Origin: Sva-07 sp963747375
Lineage (GTDB): Bacteria; Actinomycetota; Acidimicrobiia; Acidimicrobiales; Ilumatobacteraceae
Length of the DNA: 64,000 nt
NCBI GenBank assembly: GCA_963747375.1
Contig: CAVVFL010000016.1
Coordinates: 1-64,000 of the forward strand
Direction of reading: 5' to 3'
Shown here: in pieces, positions 20,723 to 29,997 of the stretch
How the letters are laid out: every line of letters starts with the position of its first letter
How positions within the stretch are numbered: position 1 is the stretch's first letter
Translations under genes and position numbers: made by a program
Notes under the pieces: generated by a model
The model's database searches: none
Told to the model about the DNA's origin: nothing
What the model saw: the letters and a program-made list of their open reading frames with translations, nothing else

Positions 20723-22832
20723 TCAGTTGGAGAACTGGTGGAGGGCGCCGCCCTCGTCGGCCAGGCGTGCGAGCAGCGGTGACAGGTCCCAGTGGCGGCC
20801 GCCGAGCGACTCGCTGTAGCCCGTGATCTTGGCGGCGATCTCGGCGAGGCCGACCTGATCGGCCCAGTACATCGGGCCACCCCGGTACAGCGGCCAGCCG
20901 TAGCCGTTGACCCACACCACGTCGATGTCGCTGCCGCGGATGGCGATGCCCTCGTCGAGAATCTTCGCTCCTTCGTTGACCATCGGGTACAGCAGGCGCT
21001 CCATGACTTCCTGATCGGAGACCTCTCGCTGTTCGATGCCCTTGCCGATGGCGAAGTCCTTGATCAGCTGTTCGACCTCGGGGTCGGGTGTCGAGGCCCG
21101 GGTGTCGGGGTCGTAGGTGTAGTAGCCACGCCCGTTCTTCTGGCCCCGGCGACCGTTCTCGCAGAGGATCTCACGGACGGTGGAACTGGAGGACTTCTCC
21201 TCCTTCCAGCCGATGTCGAGACCTGCCAGGTCGCTCATGGCGAAGGGTCCCATCGGGAAGCCGAAGTCGTACAGCACGCGGTCGACCTGGGCGGGCGTGG
21301 CACCTTCGAGGATCATGCGCTCGGCCTCGGCGCCGCGCATGAACAGCATGCGGTTGCCCACGAACCCAGGACACACGCCGACCATCACCGGGACCTTGCC
21401 GATGCGCTTGCCGATCGCCATCGTGGTGGCCACGACGGTGTCGGACGACTTGGCCCCGCGAACGTTCTCGAGCAACTTCATGACGTTGGCCGGCGAGAAG
21501 AAGTGCATGCCGATCACACTCTCGGGGCGCGACGTGACAGCCGCTATCTCGTTGACGTCGAGCGCCGACGTGTTCGAGGCGAGCAGGGCGCCCGGCTTGC
21601 AGATGGCATCGAGCTCCGTGAAGATCGACTTCTTCAGTTCCATGTCCTCGAACACGGCTTCGATGACGATGTCGCAGTCGGCGAAGTCGGCCTTGTCGGT
21701 GGAGCCGGTGATGAGCGCCATTCGTTGCTCGACCGCCTCGGGCGGGATCGACCCACGAGATGCCGATCGTTCGTAGTTCTTGCGCACCACTCCGAGGCCC
21801 CGGTCGAGTGCGGCTTGGTCGCGCTCGACGATGGTCACGGGAATGCCGACGTTGGCGAAGTTCATCGCGATGCCGCCGCCCATCGTGCCGGCGCCGAGAA
21901 CGCCGCAGGTCTGGATGTCGATGATCGGCGTGTCCTTGGCGATGTCGGGGATCTTGTTGGCGGCGCGCTCGGCGAAGAACGAATAGCGCTGGGCCGCCGA
22001 CTGCGGACCGGTCACCAGCTCCATGAAGAGACGACCCTCGACCTTGATGCCCTCCTCGAACGGCAGGTTCGCGGCTGCCTCGACGCACTGGATGATGTAT
22101 TCCGGCGCCAGGAAGCCACGGGTCTTGCGGGCGATCGACGCGCGGAACGTCGGCGAACAACTCATCGTTCCCCTTGGCCTCGGCGACCTTGTCGTCACGG
22201 TCGCGGACACGGGCCAGCGGGAGGTTCTCGGCGACGGCCCGAGCGGTGAAGGCGACGGCGGCGTTGCGCAGGGCGGCCACGTCACCGTCGACGACCTCGT
22301 CGACGAGGCCGGCTTCGAGCGCCTCGGCCGTACCGATGTGGCGACCCGACGTCATCATCTCGAGCGCCTTGGGCACGCCGGTGAGGCGGGGGAGCCGCTG
22401 GGTGCCGCCACCGCCGGGCAGCAGGCCGAGGTTGACTTCGGGCAGGCCGAGCTTCGCCGACGCCACGGCGACCCGGTAGTGCGCAGCGAGAGCGGTTTCG
22501 AGACCGCCCCCGAGTGCGGTGCCGTGGATCGCCGCGATCACCGGGATCGGCGCATCCTCCATCGCGGCCTGCACCTCGTGGAGGCCGACCGCCTGCTGCG
22601 CTCCGCCCCCGAACTCGGTGATGTCGGCACCGGCGATGAAGGTCCGGCCGTCACAGATGACGACGACACCCTTGGCGCCGTCCTCGACCGCCTTCGCGAG
22701 TCCGTCGAACAGACCTTGGCGAACGTGCCAACTGAGGGCGTTGACGGGTGGGTTGTCGATCACGATCACGGCGATGTCGCCGGCGTCGCTCGACTCGGTC
22801 TCGATGCGGACGGATTCGCTCACTGCAGTCAT
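20723..22832 (-). CDS. fadJ: enoyl-CoA hydratase / 3-hydroxyacyl-CoA dehydrogenase fusion (frameshifted)
   Basis: A FadB/FadJ-type bifunctional beta-oxidation enzyme. The N-terminal crotonase domain shows the oxyanion segments GRTFIAGADITEFGG and GTALGGGLETALAAHYRVA plus LPEVNLGLLPGGGGTQRLPRL. The dehydrogenase half has the NAD motif VLGAGTMGGGIAMNFANVG, HFFSPANVMKLLE with the catalytic His, and two C-terminal helical domains. The frame breaks near 22148, where ELFAD continues into FRASIARKTRGFLAPEY after removal of one extra base; both halves are otherwise well conserved. ATG near 22832 begins MTAVSES. A consensus error is likelier than a true pseudogene. Confidence 0.9.
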
Positions 22833-22922
22833 GGAGCCAGTCAAGCACCCGGCCCCGTTCCCCTCCGATTCCGACAGTCACAGACACGTCTGCACCTGTG
22901 GCAATGCCCCCTTGGTCGAAGG

Positions 22923-23774
22923 TCAGGGGGCGATGGCGTTGCCGGGGAGGTTGCCGTCCGGGTGCAGGGCGCTCTGGAAGCGGCGCATGCCGGCAAGCCA
23001 ACGGTCGCGGTCGGTGGCCTTGCGTTCGACATAGGTGGCGACCTCGGGGTGCGGGAGCACGAGGAAGCGTTCGGCACGGATCGCTTCGAGACACATCGCC
23101 GCCACGTCGGCGGGGTCGAGCACACCATCGCCGCTGGCCACGCCGCCCTCGAAGGCAGCGGCGGGGTCGTCGGCGCTCGCCTCGGCGATGCGCCGGTTGT
23201 CCGGGCTGTTGGCCACGATGTTGGTGGCGACCGCTTGTGGACACAGCACCGACACCCGGATGCCCTGGTGGTAGTGCGAGATCGACAACCACTCGGCGAG
23301 GGAGATGGCAGCCGCCTTGGTCATCGAGTACGTCATCGAGCCGATCTGTGTGAGTAGGCCTGCGGCCGACGCCGTGTTCAGCAGGTACCCCTCGCCGCGG
23401 GCGATCATCGACGGCAGCACGGCGCGCGCCGCGTAGATGTGGGCCATGCAGTGCACCTCCCACATCGTCTGGATCGCCTCGTTCGAATCCTCGAGACCGG
23501 CGGCGGTGACGAAGCCGGCGTTCGACACGAACAGATCGATCGGGCCGTGGGCGTCGAGCGTCGACTCGACCATCCGGCGGATCGCGTCCTCGTCGCGGAC
23601 GTCGATGGCCACGGCCGTGCCGCCGATGTCGTCGGCGACTCGTTCGGCCTCGGCGCCGTTCAGGTCGGCGACGACCACGTGGCGAGCGCCGGCGGCGTTC
23701 GCGGCGCGGGCGATGGCCTCACCGATCCCCGACCCGGCTCCGGTGACGACGACGACGCGATCCTCGAGTTCCAT
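22923..23774 (-). CDS. short-chain dehydrogenase/reductase
   Basis: A 283-residue SDR. MELEDRVVVVTGAGSGIG places the NAD(P) motif TGAGSGIG just after the ATG at 23774; the Asp in VVVADLNGAEAE after the second strand suggests NAD preference. SNAG replaces NNAG; the catalytic set is Ser in NTASAAGLL and Tyr/Lys in YSMTK. The C-terminus has VLCPQAVATNIV. It sits between the FadJ-like gene and the iron ABC transporter, on the same strand, with no tight coupling to either. Confidence 0.9.
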   Translation of the reverse strand: MELEDRVVVVTGAGSGIGEAIARAANAAGARHVVVADLNGAEAERVADDIGGTAVAIDVRDEDAIRRMVESTLDAHGPIDLFVSNAGFVTAAGLEDSNEAIQTMWEVHCMAHIYAARAVLPSMIARGEGYLLNTASAAGLLTQIGSMTYSMTKAAAISLAEWLSISHYHQGIRVSVLCPQAVATNIVANSPDNRRIAEASADDPAAAFEGGVASGDGVLDPADVAAMCLEAIRAERFLVLPHPEVATYVERKATDRDRWLAGMRRFQSALHPDGNLPGNAIAP

Positions 23775-23800
23775 GCGGCGCACCGTAGACGCCGCCGCGC

Positions 23801-24767
23801 TCAGCGTGAGAGCCGGTGCAAGTCGTGCGTGGCGGTGATCGTGACCGAGCAGGCGTCGCCGAGGCCGAGTGGCGTGTCCCCGGGGCCGGCAGCGCCATCG
23901 GCGTCGATCTCGGTGCCGTCGTCGCGTCGCACGCGGTATCTCCATGTCGCACCGAGGTAGCGCCGCGCGGTCACCACGGACGTTCCTCCGTGCGACACCG
24001 TGAGGTCGTGAGGACGAGCCATCACCAGCCGGCCCGACTCGTCGGGGAGGAACGACGCCTCGCCGAGGAACTCGGCCACGAATCGGTCGACGGGCCGTTC
24101 GTACACCTCGACCGGTTGGTCGATCTGGAGCAGTCGACCTGCCGACATCACGGCCACACGATCACCGAGGCCCAGGGCCTCTTCGCGGTCATGCGTGACC
24201 AGGAGCGCAGCCGCGTTGCGCGCTCGTAGCGCGGCGACGATGTCGGTGCGGACGTCGTCGCGCAGCGCCGGGTCGAGGCTGGCGAACGGCTCGTCGAGCA
24301 GCACGACCGCCGGGTCCGGCGCGAGCGCCCGCGCCGAGCGCGATGCGCTGCTGCTCGCCGCCCGACAGCTCGTGCGGATAGCGCGTGCCGACGCCGGGGA
24401 GCCGAACGAGTTCGAGGAGTTCGTCGACGCGGGCGGCGCGTGCCCGGCGGCTCAGGTGACGCAACCCGAACGCGATGTTCTGGGCCACGTTGCGATGGGG
24501 GAACAGCGCGTGGTCCTGGAACACGAGGCCGATGCGGCGTCGCTCCGGGGGGAGCGCCGACACGGCGACCCCGGCGAGGACGACTCGCCCGACGGCGGCG
24601 TTGTCGAGGCCGGCGATGATGCGCAGGAGGGTCGACTTGCCGCACCCGCTCGGTCCGACCACGGCGAGCAGTTCGCCGTCGGCGACGTCGAACGACACGT
24701 CATCGACCACGCTGCGACCACCGATGCGCCGGGTCAGGCCGTCGACCGAGAGCGCCACGGCGGTCAC
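23801..24767 (-). CDS. fbpC: ferric iron ABC transporter ATP-binding protein (frameshifted)
   Basis: The nucleotide-binding subunit of an Fbp-type Fe(III) importer. Walker A GPSGCGKST, Q-loop VFQDHALFPH, signature LSGGEQQRIAL, Walker B MLLDEPFASLDP and H-loop LLVTHDREEALGLGD are all visible, followed by a C-terminal TOBE-like region. The frame shifts near 24330, between the signature and Walker B. The GTG start at 24767 overlaps the permease stop (GTGA), so the subunits are translationally coupled. Iron specificity rests on the permease/binding protein pair and the upstream DtxR-like box. Confidence 0.88.
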
Positions 24768-26358
24768 GACACGGTCTCCGCTCCGTGTTCGAGTGCCCAC
24801 AGCAGCGTCGCGACCATCACCATGCCGACGGTGACGATGGCCAGCGACGGCACCGCCGCCTGCACCCAGAGGCTCTCCGAGGTGGCCTGCCACACCCAGA
24901 TCGGGAGGGTCTCGGTGCCGAACGGTCGCAGCAGCAGCGTGATCGGCAACTCCTTGAGCGTGTCGATCGCCACGAGCACGGCCGCAGCGATGATGCCGGC
25001 CGCGGCGAGCGGTAGTTCGATTCGCGTCGCCACTCTGAACCGGCCCGCACCGAGTGTCCGGGCACTGGCCACCATCGACGGCGACACCTTGCCGACGCTC
25101 GAGTCGATGCCGTGATAGGCGACGGCCAGGAACCGCACCACCAGGGCATAGATCAACCCGACGACCGAGCCGACGAGCAACCATCCGTCCGGCAACCATC
25201 CCGATCGGTCGAGCGCCGCCAGGGTGACCAGCACGCCGATCGCGACCACGGGTCCGGGCACTGCGTATCCGAGGGTGGCGAGGCGCGCCGCCGATCGCGC
25301 CGCTGATCCGGGCACGGTCGAGTCCGACCGTCAGCAGCACGCCGAGGAGGAGACATGCGGTGGTGGCGAGCACCGCGATGCGCAACGACGACATCAGGTG
25401 GAAGCCGAGGTCGCCGGCGACGGTCTGTGTCTGCCCGCTCTGCTGTGCTTCGATGGCCCACGTGATCAGCCGGATCACAGGGAGCGCGACGGCGATCGTG
25501 AAGACGCTCCATCCGCCGATCGTGGCAGCAGCTGCCGGCCAACCACGGAGACGATGGACGTGCAGGCCGACCTTCGTGCCGCCCTGGGTGTACCGGGCGC
25601 GGCCGCGCATCAATCGCTCGGCGGCGATCAGGAAGACAGCGACGCCGATCAGCAGTACGCGAGAGTTCGGCGGCCGCATTGCGATCGCCGGTGCCGAACC
25701 AGACCCGCAGCACGCCGTCGGCAATCGTCGACACGTTGAAGAGCCGGACCGTGCCGACATCGGTCAGCACCTCCATGCCGACCAGCGCTGCGCCGCCGGC
25801 GATCGACGGCCGAGCCATCGGCAGGACGACGCGCCAGAACGCCTGCCGACGGGTGCACCCGAGACTTCGGGCGACGTCGACTGCCCGCTGCGACTGCTCG
25901 CGGAACGCCGCTCGGGCGAACAGGTACACGTACGGATAGAGGGTGAGTGTGAGGACCAGCGCACAGAGCCAGATCGAACGAACCGCACGGGCGCCGAGTG
26001 GCTCCTGCAGCGTGTCGAGCCACACGAAGCCGAGCACGTATCCGGGGATGGCCAGCGGTACGACGAGCAGCCAGCCGAGGAGGCGTCGCCCGGGGAACCG
26101 GTGGGCGGTGACGAGCCACGCCAGTGCGGTGCCGAGCACGACGGTGCCGACCAGCACGGTGACGAGCAGCGTGGCGGTGTCGCGGATCATCCCCGGCAGG
26201 CGGGTGGCCCACAACTCACGCCACACGTCGGTGCTCGGCTGCACGATCGACCACACGATCACGAGCACAGGGATCGCGATGGCGAGTGCGAGTGCGGCGA
26301 TCACGATCGAGCCCGACAGTGTCCGGGCGTGCTGACGCACTGCGGCGGCGTCGGTCAT
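24764..26358 (-). CDS. fbpB: ferric iron ABC transporter permease, two fused BPD domains (frameshifted)
   Basis: A roughly 530-residue double permease of the FbpB/ThiP type. The first membrane half starts MTDAAAVRQHARTLSGSIVIAALALAIAIPVLV and includes the EAA-like loop DVARSLGCTRRQAFWRVVLPMARPSIAGG; the second half has ASARTLGAGRFRVATRIELPLAAAGI, the second EAA loop. Two frame changes, near 25660 and 25300, split it into three readable segments that together give the expected length. The ATG at 26358 lies 5 bases from the binding-protein stop. It would form the channel that passes iron from FbpA to the cytoplasm. Confidence 0.88.
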
Positions 26359-26362
26359 CGGC

Positions 26363-27403
26363 TCACTCGTAGCCGGTTGCACTCAGCAGCGCGACGGCCG
26401 CCGGCTGGTACTCGCCGAGTTGGCGAACCGCGGCGAGATCGGCCACGAACTCGCCCCAGCCGGCGACGATCTCGTTCGGCTCCACGGTCGGGTCGGCGGG
26501 GTACTCGAAGTTCGCGTCGGCGAACGCCTGGTGGCCGTCGGTGGCCAGCCACTCGAGCAGCGCCAGCGCGGCCTCGGGGTTCGGTGCGTTCCTGGTGACG
26601 GCGGCGGCGCTCATGTTGACGTGGGCGCCACGGCCATCCTGCTCGGGCCACACGATCTCGACCGGGAATGCAGGGTCCTCGGTCTGCAAGCGACCGAGGT
26701 AGTAGGTGTTGGCGATGGCGATGTCGCACTCGCCGTCGGCGACCGCCTTGTAGATGTCGGTGTCGCTGTTGATGTAGAGCGGGTCGTTGTCGACCCACGA
26801 CTGCACGATCTCGGTGGCGCGCGCCTCGCCCTCGGCGATGATCAGGCTGGCGACGAGCGACTGGGTGTACGGGTGAGTGCTCGGGCGCAGGCAGATCCGG
26901 CCGTTCCATGTCGGGTCACCGACCTCGGAGTAGGTGGTCGGTGGAGTGTCGACCCGCTCGCTGCTGGCGACGATCACGCGGGCGCGTTGGCTGAGCGCGA
27001 ACCAGTCGTCGCTGCGAAGCTCGGCGGGGATCGCTTCGGTCAGCACCGGGCTGTCGACGGCTGCGAGGACGTCGGCGTCCGACGCCAATTCGATGTTGGC
27101 GGCGTCGGCCGCCATGAGGACGTCGGCCGGCGTGTTCGCACCCTCGGCAATCAGCCGCTCGCGCAGTTCCGGGTCGTTGCCGGTCGTGAAGCGCACCTCG
27201 ATACCCGTGGCGGCGGTGAACTCGTCGAACACGGGCTCGATGCCGTAGTGACGGCCGGTGTACACCGTCACCGTGTCGGTCACGGGCGGCGTGTCGACGG
27301 CCCCACCGATTGCGGACGGGCCGTCTTCGCTCCCGCATGCGGCGACAGCCACCGCTGCGACCAGGACACCACTCACCAGATGTGTTGCAGACCATCGATT
27401 CAT
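26363..27403 (-). CDS. fbpA: ferric iron ABC transporter substrate-binding lipoprotein
   Basis: A 346-residue periplasmic-type binding protein with a lipoprotein signal (HLVSGVLVAAVAVAACGS, Cys as lipidation site). The mature sequence TVTVYTGRHYGIEPVFDEFTAATGIEV is characteristic of FbpA/IdiA iron-binding proteins, and the paired Tyr in AIANTYYLGRL are likely Fe(III) ligands. It heads the fbpABC operon. The ATG at 27403 has no Shine-Dalgarno sequence and lies only 2 bases from a DtxR/IdeR-like box, so a leaderless transcript repressed by iron is likely. Confidence 0.92.
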   Translation of the reverse strand: MNRWSATHLVSGVLVAAVAVAACGSEDGPSAIGGAVDTPPVTDTVTVYTGRHYGIEPVFDEFTAATGIEVRFTTGNDPELRERLIAEGANTPADVLMAADAANIELASDADVLAAVDSPVLTEAIPAELRSDDWFALSQRARVIVASSERVDTPPTTYSEVGDPTWNGRICLRPSTHPYTQSLVASLIIAEGEARATEIVQSWVDNDPLYINSDTDIYKAVADGECDIAIANTYYLGRLQTEDPAFPVEIVWPEQDGRGAHVNMSAAAVTRNAPNPEAALALLEWLATDGHQAFADANFEYPADPTVEPNEIVAGWGEFVADLAAVRQLGEYQPAAVALLSATGYE

Positions 27404-27405
27404 AG

Positions 27406-27424
27406 TTAGGTAAGCCTAACAGTG
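27406..27424. promoter_or_regulatory. DtxR/IdeR-type iron box
   Basis: TTAGGTAAGCCTAACAGTG matches the 19-bp DtxR/IdeR consensus TWAGGTWAGSCTWACCTWA at 16 of 19 positions, with the core TTAGGTAAGCCTAA intact. It sits directly upstream of fbpA, covering where the promoter or start site must be. Iron-loaded repressor binding here would switch the uptake operon off when iron is sufficient. The match is read from sequence; the repressor gene is not in this window. Confidence 0.8.
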
Positions 27425-27464
27425 GCGAGGTCAGCTGGAAACCCGAAGCCATCGTGGAGGATTT

Positions 27465-27482
27465 GATACCCCATGGGGTATC
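27465..27482. promoter_or_regulatory. CsoR/CstR-like operator palindrome
   Basis: GATACCCCATGGGGTATC is a perfect 18-bp palindrome 8 bases before the start of the DUF2892 gene. ATACCCC-N2-GGGGTAT closely resembles operators bound by the CsoR/CstR/RcnR repressor family, and CstR-type persulfide sensors commonly control rhodanese and DUF2892 sulfur-trafficking genes. The regulator itself is not in the window, so assignment is by operator shape and target gene. Confidence 0.6.
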
Positions 27483-27490
27483 ATCGAACG

Positions 27491-27733
27491 ATGCAGTTCC
27501 TCCATTTCATGAACACGCCCCTCGGTCGATGGATCCGGATCGTGGCGGGAGTCGCCCTGATCGCTGCGGGCATCACCATCGGTGGAACGGTCGGTGTCGT
27601 GGTCGCGGTCTTCGCGCTGCTGCCGATCGCCACCGGCGTGTTCGGGGTGTGCCCGATCAATCCGCTGTTCGGCGAGTCGATCAAGGCGTGTACCGTGCCC
27701 ACACGGCGTCGCGGCCACTCCTCGCACGCCTGA
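27491..27733 (+). CDS. small DUF2892 (YgaP-type) membrane protein
   Basis: An 80-residue protein: MNTPLGRWIRIVAGVALIAAG gives the T-xxGRxxRixxG start of DUF2892, two short hydrophobic helices follow, then the conserved GVCPINPLFGESIKAC, where two Cys frame an NPxFG motif. In YgaP this module anchors a rhodanese domain in the membrane; stand-alone copies accompany persulfide-handling enzymes. ATG 27491 is preferred because an upstream ATG at 27473 falls inside the operator palindrome; ATG 27509 (MNTPLGR) is a further option. Confidence 0.85.
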   Translation: MQFLHFMNTPLGRWIRIVAGVALIAAGITIGGTVGVVVAVFALLPIATGVFGVCPINPLFGESIKACTVPTRRRGHSSHA

Positions 27734-27754
27734 GATCCGATCTACGCTCCGGCG

Positions 27755-28545
27755 ATGACCGGCGCGTACACCCACATCGGCGTCATCGGGGCGCTGTCCG
27801 AAGAGGTCGACCGGCTCCACGAACTGCTGGCCGACGAGACGATCACCGAGCACGTCGGTCGTCGATTTCACAGCGGGAGGCTCGGTGAGCAGCGTGTCAC
27901 TCTCGTCCAGTCGCGCATCGGCAAGGTCGCGGCCGCAGTGACGGCGTCGACGCTGATCCGTGACTTCTCCGTCGATGCCATCGTGTTCACCGGTGTGGCC
28001 GGCGCGCTGTCGGATGACCTCCGCGTCGGCGACGTGGTGGTCGCCAGCGAGTTGATCCAACACGATCTGCAGGGTCCGCCCGAACTCTTCGCCCGTGGGG
28101 AGATTCCATTGCTGAGCGTGATCGAGTTGCCGACCGACGATGCGCTCACCGCCGCGGCCGCAGTGGCCACGCGGCGTTCATCGCGTCGGGTCTGGACGAC
28201 GTCGTCACCGAGGAGGTCCTCGCGCGCCTCGGCATCGATCGACCAACCGTTCACGTCGGCCAGATCGCCACCGGCGACGAATTCATCCACGGTCACCTCA
28301 AGGACGTCGTTCGCTCGCGTACGCCGAACGCAGTGTGCGTCGACATGGAAGGCACCGCGGTCGCCCAGGTGTGTCTCGAACACGGCGGTGTGCCGTTGTG
28401 CGTGATCCGAGCGATCTCCGACCTGGCGAGCGGCACGGCGTCGATCGACTTCCCGCTGTTCCTCGACACCCTCGCTCGGCACTACTCCGCCGGAGATCCT
28501 CAACCGCATGTTCGCTGTTGCATCCGGGGTCAGACCCGGGCGTAA
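27755..28545 (+). CDS. mtnN: MTA/SAH nucleosidase (frameshifted)
   Basis: A Pfs-type nucleosidase that cleaves adenine from methylthioadenosine and S-adenosylhomocysteine. The start THIGVIGALSEEVDRL, the QSRIGKVAAAVTAS strand, IVFTGVAGAL and DLRVGDVVVAS all match, and NAVCVDMEGTAVAQVC carries the ribose-binding Met-Glu pair, with AISDLA supplying the catalytic Asp. The frame changes near 28175, and probably again near 28490, where YSA should run into EILNRMF. The true end is thus uncertain; 28545 is the stop in the second frame. It is 21 bases after the DUF2892 gene. Confidence 0.85.
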
Positions 28546-28647
28546 CGCTCGGGTTCCTGGTTGTTCCCTGCGCAATCGGTTCGGTCCACGGCCGCGCCGA
28601 TCGTGACATCGGTCGAGTGCCGTGCTGGGACTGAGCCAGAATGGTGC

Positions 28648-28938
28648 ATGGCCTGTGAGCACCTGACCTCCATCGTCGTCACCGAACCGACCAGTTGGGT
28701 TGGTTGTGAGGACTGCATCCCGATCGGTGGTCGTTGGCTGCACCTTCGGATGTGCATGTCGTGCGGTCACGTCGGTTGCTGCAACGACTCACCGAACCGT
28801 CACGCAGCTGCACACTTCGACAGCACCGGGCACCCCGTGATCCAGTCGTTCGAGCCGGGCGAACACTGGGCGTGGTGCTACGTCGACGAGCAAGCGGTAC
28901 CCGACGTCGGCGTCGACCTCGATCGTTTCCATCACTGA
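28648..28938 (+). CDS. UBP-type zinc finger protein
   Basis: A 96-residue protein consisting almost only of a zf-UBP domain. Zinc ligands are visible in order: Cys3-His5, WVGCEDCIPIGGRW, LRMCMSCGHVGCCND, NRHAAAHFDSTGHPV, and WAWCYVDE. In eukaryotes the domain binds the free C-terminus of ubiquitin; bacterial stand-alone copies are common in actinobacteria with unknown partners. The ATG at 28648 opens MACEHLTSIV. No ubiquitin-like gene is seen nearby. Confidence 0.85.
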   Translation: MACEHLTSIVVTEPTSWVGCEDCIPIGGRWLHLRMCMSCGHVGCCNDSPNRHAAAHFDSTGHPVIQSFEPGEHWAWCYVDEQAVPDVGVDLDRFHH

Positions 28939-28941
28939 CGA

Positions 28942-29997
28942 TCAGCGGGTCGCCACGACCGCGCCGCCCCGGTCGGCGGAGGCGTAGATCGCGTCGACCA
29001 ATCGGTGGGCGGGCAGCGCCTCGCTGAACGGGAGCGGCGACTCGTTGCCGTCGCTGATCGCGTCGATGAAGGGTGTCAGCGGATTGAACATCGCCCCGCC
29101 GGGAACGATCGCGAGGTCGCCCGCCGCGGGCCGTGCCGTTGTCGATGCAGGCCCGCGCCAGCGCTTCGCCCTGGAGCGACTGGACGGGTTCGCCGGTGAA
29201 CTGCCAGGTGAGCGGACCTTCGGGTGTGCCGTCCATCGAGAGATGGAGGTTCTCGGCGAACAGCTCGACGTGGCGCAGGCTCGGCCGGTCGATGATGTCG
29301 TGCCAGATCGAGGTCGGCGACGCGATCGCACCATTGGCGAACTCCATCCGCGCCACGGCGACGTCGTCGATCAGCGGATGGCCGTGCACCTCTCGTACCG
29401 CGCCGCTGACCGCATCGACGGGACCACACATCCACTGCATGACGTCGACGTCGTGGATCGAGTGCTCGAGCAGCGTGCCGCGTCCGCAGCGCGGCGGGTC
29501 GACCCGCCAGGTGGACCCGTAGTGGCTCTGGATCGGGATGAACTGGTCGTCGCGGAAAGCCACGGCGAGCAGGCGTCCGGCCCGTGGATCGGCGAGCAGC
29601 GTGCGGCCGTGCATGAACTGCGGGGTGAACCGCAGGACCAGTCCGACCTGGTTGACCACGCCGGCCGACTCGACGGTGTCGACCATTCGCTGTGCGACCG
29701 TTCCGTCGACCGCCAGCGGCTTCTCGCAGAACACGGCGAGCCCTCGTTCGGCTGCCGCAGCGACGAGGCGTTCGTGCTCGGACGTCCAGGTCGTCACGAA
29801 GACGGCGTCGACCCGGTCGAGCAGCTCGTCCTCGGTGACCGCCTCGGCGCCGACGCGATCTGCGAACGCCTGCGCCCGGTCGGCCTCCGGGTCGTGGACG
29901 GCGACGATGCGATGATCGGCCGTCGAGTGCTTGAGAAACCAGTTGTGGGTCCTGCTGATGAACCCGGTTCCGTAGAACCCGATGCGAATCGGTCATG
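28942..29997 (-). CDS. Gfo/Idh/MocA-family oxidoreductase (frameshifted)
   Basis: An NAD(P)-dependent sugar or inositol-type dehydrogenase. In the corrected frame it starts PIRIGFYGTGFISRTHNWFL (Rossmann GxGxxx), continues AVFVTTWTSEHERLV, AVFCEKPLAVDG (the EKP motif), and GRGTLLEHSIHDVDVMQWMCG with the catalytic-site His/Asp. The end is LVDAIYASADRGGAVVATR. Breaks occur just after the ATG (an extra A in ATG-A-CCG) and near 29120. The ATG at 29997 overlaps the stop of the flavin monooxygenase (ATGA), implying coupled translation. Confidence 0.85.

Noticed and set aside
23483..23500. TTCGAATCC-like motif suggesting a tRNA T-arm
   Set aside because: It lies inside the SDR coding sequence and no cloverleaf can be formed around it; no tRNA was found in the window.
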